A DNA stretch of 64,000 nucleotides. Source: Pachyseris speciosa (taxonomy: Eukaryota > Cnidaria > Anthozoa > Scleractinia > Pachyseridae). A program made the translations under genes and the position numbers. A model generated the notes under the pieces. That model was not told where the DNA came from and made no database searches. It saw nothing but the letters and a program-made list of their open reading frames with translations. The stretch covers positions 27,501 to 91,500 of the forward strand of contig JAEMWC010000383.1 of NCBI GenBank assembly GCA_016490735.1, given 5' to 3'. This document shows, piece by piece, positions 54,203 to 64,000 of this stretch (the stretch's first letter is position 1; each line of letters begins with the position of its first letter).

Positions 54203-56184
54203 GCTCGTTAAATTGAATTGAGAGTTGCCATCCATATTCGTTGTCAGCTGTTGTTGTTTACTTCTAAATTAATTGGCAACATCTGGACTTTACTATGGCT
54301 CTCTCAAAACATTTTTTCGCTCTGCGAAGCTTGAAAACATTCGCATAGACCCTTCTCTTAACATATTGGATATTCAAAACTCGAAAACACAAGGCGAATC
54401 GTTTCCGTGTATGTGACTTGTTTCTCAGAAACAATCCAGATGTCACGCATTGTAAAAAGAACTCGAAATTCAAACTGCTCTATTTTCAAAACTAAGCGTG
54501 TTACTTGGCTTAAAATGCCATTTACCTGATGAAGGTAAAACATCAAACTGTTTAATTTAGTTTCTTTTTCTGACGTCACGTGAAAACCAAAAATTCGCAA
54601 ACTTACTCTAAATATAGAACTGTCACAGCGATTGAGTTGTGATATAATCCGGTTCTAATTCGAGTCGATACTCACAGCACGTGCGAGGCTTCCAACCTTG
54701 TCTTAAATTCGGCAAACCTTTTCACGCGGACAGTCTGTATTGTATTAAAATCTAGCTTCACAACTTTACAAAGATATGTGCAGGAAAATTTGTTCCAGCG
54801 GTCGAAATGCATTATTTAACCTTGAGTGTTCACTTGCGGTCACGTATTAAATGGAAGGTATCACATCACGAAAACAACTTTGTGCAAATCTGTAATTTTT
54901 CTGTCACAGCATTCGAATTCGACTTATGATATCGATTAGCCGATAAGCACTACACGTGCGAGGCTTCCAACTTTTTCTTAACACTCGGCAAACCTTTTCA
55001 CGGGGACAGACTGTGCTGTATTAAAATATCTAGCTTCACAACTCAAACACGATGAATTTACAACCGTCGCGTGATGTTAGCCTTTCGACCTTTGGACTAT
55101 GTGGTTTGCTTTAACCAATGAACACACCGCCACGTACCTGCTATTGTGCATTGGCCAATCCAAACACCGAAACGTAATTGTATTGTGCATTTTGCTGCAC
55201 AAGAAAAAACAAAGACTGAAATCTGACACATTTTATAACTCGGTATACTTACAGTATCCCGAGTAATTAACATTTATTATAAATGTATGCTAAATGTACG
55301 CGTCATAAGAGGCAAGAGCTCGTAACAAAGAAGAAATCCGGCATAAATTACTCCATCATCGGGCTGGATAGCACAGAGTTTTGTGACATAAGGTGTCAAC
55401 CGGGAATTTCTGTAAACAGTTGGCAGTGGTCTCGTCGCGGACTTTTACATATTCGTTTTGTCACACCCCTTGGGGCTTGACTTGTCTATAAGCAGCTTCA
55501 CACAAAGGACAGCTGCGTACCTGATTGTCGGCTCATATCTGCTTTCGAATCTTAGCAAAGCAATCTACCCAGGATTGCATTAACAGTTACTATTAGCAAT
55601 GTCTCTTGGTTGTAATTGGTTCATTTAAGAGTGACCATTCAAGTAAAAGCTGACAGGAAGTGCTTTCCACCCACGCAATTATTGTTTGAGTAGTTTTTTT
55701 TAATACTGGATTCGTGATTTTTTTTATTTTTGTAAAGAATGGCAACAGTTTACCCAAACACATACTTATGTCATCATCATGCCCAGGCTTTTCTTAATTT
55801 TAATTGTCGGTTGAGCAAGAGAATTGTCTGTGGATTGAAAATATAATACGATTTAATCACTTCTTGATTTGTCTGGGAAAGCAAAATTTGAATCATAATG
55901 GCAGACATAATGCCGTTATGGTGTGATTGATTTACCCGCTTAATCACTGTATGTTGAACAAAAGGCTCACCCAAGCCAAAATAAACCAACGCTGTTACTT
56001 GCCAATCATACAACGTAATCTGACCTCCTATGGGTCAACGGAATGTATATCTACTACGGGTGTCACAGGACGTACCGACTGTACTTGCTGCGTGAATCTC
56101 GCACCAAATTCACGGGATATAAGAGAGAAAATCAAAAGATTTGACAGTCCATTGGCTTAATTGGTGTACCATCCACATTCCAGA
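54203..56184. other. Region between LINE and CYP4 exon 1
   Basis: It contains two copies of a dispersed word set (CACGTGCGAGGCTTCCAAC, TCGGCAAACCTTTTCACG, TATTAAAAT) at about 54678-54790 and 54952-55050, with a third relative at 36680-36790. Near 56115 GGATATAAGAGAG could be a TATA-like element about 65 bp upstream of the CYP4 start codon. Confidence 0.45.
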
Positions 56185-59100
56185 ATGGCTCTTATAACGG
56201 ATTATTTGTCGAGGTTTACTCTCCAGTCTTCTTCGTTATGTTTCGTCCTGCTTGTGTCTGCAGGGATCGCCTTCCTTGTCCACTTTTTTATCGGTTGTGT
56301 TCAACAGAGGCGCCGTGCAGTAAGATCGGTAGCTGGAGTGCCCGGCCCGCCTGGTCACTGGCTGAAGGGACATATCGATTATGTAAGTTCTAAATCGTTG
56401 ATACCTCCCCATATTGCCTGATTCCAAAGTCACAAGTCCTTAAACAACTACATGAAATAATTTCATGTTAACATCATAACATGAAGATCGATTATGTAAG
56501 TTCTAAATCGTTGATACCTCCCCATATTGCCTGATTCCAAAGTCACAAGTCCTTAAACAACTACATGAAATAATTTCATGTTAACATGAAGGATATCTAT
56601 TTAAATAATCTCTTGAGAAAGCAAAACCACAGCGGGCCCACGGATTCAGCTTTCACATCTGAATCTAGTCTGAAGATTTGTTCCAAAGGCTCAAAGTAAA
56701 CTCCATGGATATGTAAATCGAGGTTATGGCCTTTAAATATACTGATGGACATTGCGTCACCTAAAGAATTTAATAAACAGTAGGACTACACAGCATTTAT
56801 CGGTTGAATCGAAACAAATGGCGCAGCCAAGAGATTGTAAGGCTTCATAACTTGAGGGAAAGTAAAAGTATATTCATAATAAGGTCCGATTCTAATTACG
56901 GCTACGTAATAAAGGAGGTTAATCGACACCCGTTTGTAAAGCTCTTCGCTTAATACTGGCTTGTGGTCCCGTCTGACGTAACTTACACACTTTTGTATAG
57001 CTCACTTTTCTTGCTAACGTCTCGCTTGTACATTTAAAAAACTCGGTGCAAGGTTTATCAAGCTTTGCATTCGATTTTTCCACAGCATAGCGCAGCCACA
57101 ACGTTACTCGGAATTGCATTAATTGCATGATAGCATATGGCAAAACACAACATTATGTCTGTTATAATTTCGGGATTATTTTAATTGCACGGCAAATATC
57201 ATGGCAGCACACAACGTTATATTTGTTCTACTTCCGGAATTATTAATTGCATGATAGCAGGGCAACACAAAGCCTTATATTTGTTCTAATTTCGGAATTA
57301 TATTAATTGTATGGTGTATAGCATGGCAACACACAACGTTATATTTGTTCTACTTTCAGAATTATTAATTGAATGATAGCAGGGCAACACACAACCTTAT
57401 ATTTGTTCTAATTTCGGAATTATATTAATTGCATGATCCTCTTCAGTTATTATGGTATCCATCGGCGATGTTCTTCCGCCGTCTTTAACATTCTCGAATA
57501 TCGACGAGGTGGTCTGTAAACTAGATCACTGATAGCTTATCTCAAGGGGACATTTTTGTGAACTTTGTTTTTATGAAATGGGATGTTAATAACCGGAAGT
57601 AATTGAGAGAAGGACGAAGACCCAACCTCCCCTCCCCCCGTCAGGGCTATGTCCACACTTAAGTGAGATGTGCCTCCACGACTGAGAAACCTTGCACCAG
57701 ATCACGCCCAGCCACATTTAGCAAGCCCTATTCCATACTAGGCATCAAAAATCCTCCCCCTTTCCTGAGTGACTTGTAATTTTCGAGAAACTCTAACTTT
57801 ATTGCAGTCCAGCTCACACATACCGTACCTAAATAAGGAATATAATTTTTAGTGTCAACTCCACCACCAGTTCAAAGTCTTCTCACTGATGAGTTTCTTA
57901 GTAAATGATCCGCATTGGAAATCAAACTGAACCCTCTGATTTCTCCAGCCGAAAACATTTACGCAACAAGTAGCACCGACGTACAAACCTAATGGAGCCA
58001 TTTTGGAGTTTTCAGAGATTTTAAGATAATTTAGCCCTAATGGAAGGTAATTTAATTGTAAGTCATCAGACTGCCCCGTTGTTAATCGATCCAACATATT
58101 TTATTCGGCTGTACAGGCTCAATGAGAGATTGTTTCGCGCTAATCTTGGGAATAATAGGAGAAGAAAGAAATATTCGGATTTGATGCTATATTTAAGCAA
58201 TAGACCACAAGTTTCTATGGTTTATAGGCTGATAAACCACGCGGGATGTTGGGAGATAAAATCACGAGCCGCAGGTGAGTGATTTACGATTTCTTCGACT
58301 GTTCTTCCAACATCCCAAGTGGTTTATAGAAATCAAATAACTCAGAGGACGTGCGAAATTTCCACGAGTTTACTGGCACAATAAACAATAGCTGATTGAC
58401 CAATCAGAGCGCGCGCATTGATTTGGTTATTGTATAAACTAAAACATTATTCACCTCAGTGTCGGTGAAAGTGGTGGATGTTTACCTCGCCGCTTCGTGG
58501 CTCGGTAAATATCCACCAATTCGGTGAATAATTGCTAATTACTCGATAGGATAGTGTATTTTATTAGGATAGTGTTTACATACTAGTATTTATAATAGTC
58601 CTAATTTGTAAACTTTTAAAAGTAATCTGAAGAGCGTTTAAATCTGTCTAAATTGCGTGTATCTTTTAAATATTTTTGAGTTTATTTCTACTCTTGTTAC
58701 CCTTATTATCATGATGAATTATTATTTAGAGTATTTTTAGGAGATTTGCCTTGTATGGGATCTCGGACTAATGTCGCCCCCATCCAAGAATTTAGAATGT
58801 TTAAAACGTTTGTAGATTGTATTTATTAATAATTAAGAGGGTGGTTTTAACTATGTGTGGAGACGAGTTCACGTGTGTGATTGGTTAGAAAAACTCGCAT
58901 CACTTTTTCAGCCAACGAGAAGCAAGACTAAAACGAACCATGACTTACGCGCGCGCATTTTCCCGCGTTTGGCGGCGGAAATCGAGCCAGGCTACATGTA
59001 ATTGCTTCGAATTCTGATTGGTTCATTGCGTTGTTTGTGACTGTTGTGATTGTATGGTAATTACGTTGATTTGGGTTTCACGACATTCTTTCGAAAACCG

Positions 59101-60427
59101 CTCTATAAGGTATTTACTACAGTAAGTCCCTATTCTGTCAACAGGCCAGGTTTGATGGAGCCGGGTTAAAATTTCACGTCAAATGTGCCACCGACTTCAA
59201 GACTTGCTATCGCCTGTGGTTCGGTCCTTTGAGGTCACTGGTGGTTATTTGTCACCCTGACACCATCAAAGTAGTTCAGTCAAGCAATGCACCAAAGGAG
59301 AAACTTGGGTACCATTTTGTGAAGCCTTTTCTTGGTGAGTTATGTTTTGTGGCGAAGATAGAGTGAGGGAGAACAATTCTTTTGAAGTGTACGTTAAATA
59401 AAATCAACAAAACTTACGGATATAAACGTATTTTTGTCGTTATGGTAAGCAGCCCCAAACTTCGGAAGACGTGACTGTTCAGTTATGCCTTGTTTCCATG
59501 GAAACATTGAGTCACGTGAGTAATGAGATGATATACCATGATGTTATAATTGTTGCCAGCCAGTTGACTGTTTTTAAACTCACAAAGAGTAGAGGTGTTT
59601 AAATGACTGTGAATACATGAAATTCTTATATTTCAAGAGTAGAGGTGCATGTTTAAATGGCTGTGAATATATGAAATTCATTCATCACTCGCGGGTATAT
59701 TACGAACCAACAAAATGACCAGCTCTCAATTGGCATTAAAAGCAATGCACCGGTATCGCAGAGGTCCTGGGTTCGACTCCCGCACAAGCCTGAATATTTT
59801 CAGTTCAGGCTTTATTTTCTCTAGCACTTAAAGTGGTACTATGATCAAATTTTTAGCCCTTGATATTTTAGGTGTATCACATAGAAGTCCATGAAAGAAT
59901 AAAAATGCCGTTTACCGTTTGCAAATATCTGTATTAGTTCCGGAGATATTTAAGTTTGAAAAATGTCTAAAATATGCAAATGAGATTACTGATGACGTCA
60001 TACACTCAACCCAATATTATATTAAGTATATAAATAGAGCTATCTCTGTCAATTTGCATCACAGACCATTGAAACTTGGTAGGCTAATAGTTCTACAGAA
60101 AACACACCTACGGCTATAAAAAATTCTATTCCCACGGCAACTCACTCTTTTCCAGGCCCCACCCACTTGATTTCAATATGTTAGTGCTTTTCAAGTCAAA
60201 AGAACTTAAAATGAGGCCACGAACTCGAGCTAACATATTTATATGCTTGCTGGATCATGCATGTGACGCACCATTAGTAAATATCAAAATGGAACGCTAC
60301 TAAAGGTGGCCAGAAAAGCCTTTAATATTGGGGAGGTCTGGAACCCAGTATGTTGCCATGGTAACAAAACTGTCAAGTTCGTATTGTGGAGCACATTTAG
60401 TAGAATCTTATTGCAAAGAATCAAACC

Positions 60428-60465
<38 letters not shown>

Positions 60466-63400
60466 CATTTGATAATTTGGTTGAGTGTATGACATCATCA
60501 CTTGGCTAATTTGCATATTTTAAAAACTTGAATATCTCTGGAACGATATCTGAAAACAGTAAACAGCATTTTTCTTCTCATTCATACTACTTGTTTATGT
60601 TTTAAAATGGCTTAAATAGGAAAGATGCCATTTTCATCATAGGACCACTTTAAGTAGTGTTCATAACTGCGATAATCATTCACTTCTTCAAGAGTAGAGG
60701 CGTTCGTCGTAATATTTAAAAGTTGAAAAATTTCGAAGTAAGACAAGTGCAGCCTCCCCTATAAGCTTTAGTTAGCTGACTAGGGTTAGCAAAGGGTCAT
60801 GCTTGTTCACTTTCAGGGGATGGTTTGGTGACATCGGAAGGTGACAAATGGTTTCGAATGAGAAGACTGCTCACTCCAGCGTTTCATTTTGAGATTCTGA
60901 AGCCATACGTTAGGATTTTGCGGGAATCCACTGATGTGTTGTTGGTACGTACATAAAAATTCTACATTCGACGTTTTTCGTCAAAGCGCTTATAACAGAC
61001 CGAATTTAATAGCGCAATTCGTGGCGAAACGTTTCCCATTAAATATTGTGTTTAATGAAAAGCAGGGCGTATGAATTAATTTGCCATACCGAATTAAAAA
61101 GACGTAAAGACATCTCTCCAATACTTGATGAGACAAATATGTTGAAGATAGCGATTTATAGGAGGAAGTGTATGAAGGTGGGGAAGTGTGAAGCGATGCA
61201 TTTTGTGCAATTGTACGTGTCCGCGAGTTTGAATACTTAAGATGACTAAGATCTGTAGCAAACGTTTTGCGACTGTTTGTCGTTAACCCAGATTATTCTT
61301 TGAGCTTATCTTTAAAAATGTCACACTATCCGGGATTGTACAATTGTTGATATTGGCAGTTAAAAAAAGTCACAAGTCGTGACCCAGTTGTTCGAAGAGC
61401 CGATATTGATAAGTGGCCACCCATGCGGATAAATTCACTGGAAATGATGCATTTTTCTCCGCTGGATAGCGACTTATCTTATCCTCTGTAGTCTGATTAT
61501 GGAACACTTCAAGTAGAGAATCAGCGGTCGGGACAAGTATCGGAGCCTTTCTGGGATATCCCAAGAAAAAAGTTTTTCTTTGTTTTTTTTTTCCATACAG
61601 AATCAAATAACTACCGACGCAGTGAGACAGGGCACCCAACGACAAGTTTCGGTAGATATCTGTTCGGTGGAGGGTAATTCGCCTTGGGTTTTCGGCGTCG
61701 ATTAAAGAGTGCACTCGGATTTTCGGAACTAAAACGTGGTCTAAAAGATTCGCAATTGGGAAATCAAAGCCCCTGAGGTTTTCGGAAAGGTCCTAATTGC
61801 TGTTTTTGAAAGTCAAAAACGTCAGCTAGCAGTTTCGGAAAGAAAATAGTTCCCTAGAAAGTTCGTGGAAAGTTCATTTCAGCTTGCATTTTCTCAAAGG
61901 AAGATTTTGTTCCCTAACATTTTCGGACAATTAGAACTACAGCTAGGGAATCCGAACAGATCAACTTCTTCTAGCTTATGAAAACATCACTTTAAAGAGA
62001 CTTCAAACACCATAAGGTACTTAAACATGCTTTTCTACAGCTTTTGGCTGATTTGGCTCGTTGGGTGCCCCTGAGTGAGAGTCCCTCCTGTCCCGTTTAC
62101 TGGGGATCGATAACGAACTAGACTCAATCAATAGACTCGACTGAGTTTAAGCCGTTTAATATTTTACTCGTTTTCACTCCGTCACAGTGGGTGTGTAGAG
62201 AGCTACTCTAGAAACTTGAACCGAAATCCTAATTCTTATACCGCACTCACTACAATGTGATAGGTCTTTGCTAAACGGTAGTGAAAAGGTTCTTCAAGGT
62301 TGCGTCAATCATAAAGCAATTAGTGTCTCGAAATCACAAAAGACGTTTTATCATATGACCCGTACGGCCCCGCGCGCGCTTTCATTGTGAGACTTTAGAG
62401 AAAATCCCGTATAAGGGCCGTACGCGTTAGCGCGAGCAGTGGAGCCGTACTAGGAACACGTACGGTCCAGAGCGATAAGATTTTAGAGGATTTCGTCCCG
62501 TCTAACCATGTAAGTTTATTTTACAACCAGAAAGCAAATGCAACCAACATATTAAATCAATTTTCTGTGGAAATTTGGAAATTTTTGTTAAAACGTCATC
62601 TTCTACGTGTTCACGAAGAGTCTAAAGAGGCCATATGATAAAACACTTATTGACTGAGCAGGTCGCTGCGCCCGGTCCGTACGACATGAGCTCAGTCAAT
62701 AAGTACATATTCTAGATCTCGATGTCTACACGTATTATATCTGACAACTGTCACACAGGAAACACGAAGTCTCCAACAGATAACACCACAATTTATCTAA
62801 TCTTGTAGGAAAAGTGGTCCTCACAGGAGGGGGATGAGGTTGAGTTGTTCCATCACGTGAGTTTGATGACGTTAGACTCCCTTCTCAAATGCACTCTCAG
62901 TTACAGAAGCAACTGCCAGCATACTGAGGGGTAAGTATATACTGAATCGCTCTCACGAACGTTTGTGTCATTTGCAATTGTAAGAGAAAGACAACCAGCG
63001 ATTAAGAAAGAAAACCCTTAAAGCGGGCTCTAGCTTACGCCGGAGTATACGACCATTGTACCCAACGTCCTTAGCGAGGGTAGGCAAAACATTGTATTCA
63101 ACATTGTTTAGGCCTATGATTCCGTAGGGTTCCGTAACACATGTTTCAAAACCTCGCGACAATTTATTTCATTCACCTGTCTCGTAGGGGTTTCTACCAC
63201 TTGAATATACGCATCCACAAAAATAGCAAATGGTTTGTCCAAAGAAAGAACTTCTTCCACAACGTTTGAGATACACTTCGGCTCCTATTAATGTCGGTGA
63301 ACTGTTCTGTGACCTTTTTTGGTGAGCTACAAGATGCCGTGGTAAAGTGAAAGCGCAACGCCGGGCGGCAACGTGCAAGTCGATCCAAGTTTTAAGCTTT

Positions 63401-63944
63401 TCCTGAGAAACATCTTTTGTTCTTCCTTTTATCACTCGAAAATTCACCTTCCGGATTATCTCAGTTGTAAGCTATTTCTTGATTTTTATGTCTTTTTTAT
63501 CGAACGCAACGTGAAGTGAAAGACAAAATTTGAAGAAAATGAAGCTATTTTGCTCAAAATGAAAAAACCAACTGAATGTCTAAGCGGTGCGTTCAGCCAA
63601 TCAGGAGCGAGTATTTTGGACGCTCGACCAATCGGGAGCGAGTAATTCGCTCTCTTCACAAGCAAAATTAAGAAAAAACGCTCTTTTCGTTGACCAATCA
63701 GCATTCAGTAATTTGGCCAGCAAAAACATACTGCACTGTTGACAGCCAATCACATTGTAAGGATTACCAAAACGTTATTTCAAAATGGGCGTAATAAATG
63801 TGAAAAGCGTTCTTCAAAGAGGGAATGACAGTACATTTGAGGAATAAAGTAACCTTGTTTTCTGTCTTTGTATTCAGACAGAAGGATCCTTACATCGAAG
63901 TTGTGTACGAGGCTTCAAAGCAGATCGTGGACAGACTCGTGTAT
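56185..63944 (+). CDS. CYP4: Cytochrome P450, CYP4 family, 5' part
   Basis: Five exons are in phase: 56185-56382, 59145-59334, 60817-60944, 62809-62930 and 63878 to about 63938-63944; the rest, including the heme-binding Cys, is beyond the right edge. The N-terminus has a signal-anchor (about residues 15-40) and the Pro-rich hinge [12 protein letters not shown]. Exon 2 has [20 protein letters not shown]; exon 3 has [20 protein letters not shown] and [12 protein letters not shown], the helix C region with the Trp and Arg that hold the heme propionates. This set is close to CYP4F/CYP4V proteins, which hydroxylate fatty acids and eicosanoids at the omega end in the ER. Subfamily cannot be fixed from the N-terminal part. 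Confidence 0.88.
56374..56587 (+). repeat. 113-bp tandem duplication covering a splice donor
   Basis: ATCGATTATGTAAGTTC occurs at 56374 and again at 56487, followed by about 84 identical bases in each. The end of CYP4 exon 1 (codons for IDY) and its donor are thus present twice. Confidence 0.92.
57130..57435. repeat. Tandem repeat in CYP4 intron 1
   Basis: Units contain AACGTTATATTTGTTCTA, TTTCGGAATTATATTAATTG and GCATGATAGCAGGGCAACAC. Units of about 62 bp pair into a higher-order unit of about 125 bp. Confidence 0.8.
58195..58440. repeat. Dispersed repeat, fourth copy of the CACAAGTTTCTATGG family
   Basis: It contains TTTATAGGCTGATAAACCAC, a second inverted end (CTTCCAACATCCCAAGTGG), and GATTGACCAATCAGAG. 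This fuller copy shows that the family has inverted halves. CYP4 intron 1. Confidence 0.65.
58445..58540. repeat. Fold-back repeat, TATTCACC ends
   Basis: ATTATTCACCTCAGTG / CGGTGAATAATTG and GTGGTGGATGTTTAC / GTAAATATCCACCA flank CGCCGCTTCGTGGC. Same family as 19930-20045. Confidence 0.6.
59590..59830 (+). mobile_element. SINE fragment in CYP4 intron 2
   Basis: GTCCTGGGTTCGACTCCCGC is a B-box region; the foot AAGCCTGAATATTTTCAG and AGGCTTTATTTTC match the 19200-19400 SINE. The A-box region is partly lost. Confidence 0.6.
61630..62071. mobile_element. MITE with GGGCACCCAACGA ends, copy 2
   Basis: The ends GGGCACCCAACGA and TCGTTGGGTGCCC are perfectly inverted. The interior is collinear with 16776-17198. 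It lies in CYP4 intron 3. Confidence 0.88.
62340..62730. repeat. Palindrome-rich repeat in CYP4 intron 3
   Basis: TCATATGACCCGTACGGCC near 62352 and GGCCATATGATAAAACAC near 62630 are inverted, and the inside has several CCGTACG words and CCCGCGCGCGC. The right part has CTTATTGACTGAGCAGG / GAGCTCAGTCAATAAG as a second hairpin. Confidence 0.55.
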
Positions 63945-64000
63945 GTAGTATTTAAAGTACACGTGATTCGAAATGTCAAAGCCAGTTTTTTTCTTCAATA

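Overview
This is a eukaryotic window with intron-rich genes (GT..AG introns), dense MITE/SINE/LINE debris and AT-rich intergenic DNA. The gene set (a kinetochore CENP-C with a cupin end, a BTBD19-type BTB-BACK protein, a steroid 5-alpha-reductase, a CYP4 P450) is animal. The mix of short introns, tRNA-headed SINEs and many fold-back elements suggests an anthozoan cnidarian such as a stony coral. The taxon is an inference; the gene identities rest on exon-by-exon translation with matching splice phases.

Layout. (1) About 360-8650, minus strand: a BTBD19-like gene, six coding exons found, 3' end beyond the left edge. (2) 9018-15400: a 360-bp fold-back element, a 1.25-kb minisatellite of 30-bp units, and a decayed duplicate of BTBD19 exon 3 at about 12.88-13.45 kb. 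(3) 15417-38915, minus strand: CENPC, fifteen coding exons predicting about 1438 residues. It starts at a TISU-type start codon, carries two exon-encoded copies of a Mif2-type N-terminal motif, one 2.8-kb exon for a charged linker, the CENP-C motif and a C-terminal cupin. Its introns hold several repeats, including a 4.37-kb terminal-inverted-repeat element and a 1.6-kb Tc1/mariner-like element. (4) 39.2-41.6 kb, plus strand: a steroid 5-alpha-reductase gene head-to-head with CENPC, with an apparent 1-base frameshift at a T8 run. (5) 41.7-48.4 kb: only repeats, including a 98-bp-stem hairpin, a 171-bp tandem array broken by a MITE with a 3-bp target duplication, and a LINE 3' fragment. (6) About 48.2/48.5-54.2 kb, plus strand: a nearly full-length L1/Tx1-like LINE with intact ORF1, ORF2 broken by two frameshifts, and an A tail. 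(7) 56185 to the right edge, plus strand: the first five exons of a CYP4-type cytochrome P450.

The four host genes have unrelated roles (adaptor/ubiquitin-type BTB protein, centromere scaffold, steroid reductase, fatty-acid or eicosanoid hydroxylase) and no operon-like logic is expected. The points of most interest are the duplicated CENP-C motif exons, the shared CENPC/SRD5A promoter region with a TISU start, the minisatellite whose unit contains a perfect CArG-type palindrome, and partial or recent duplications that touch exons (BTBD19 exon 3, the CYP4 exon 1 donor).
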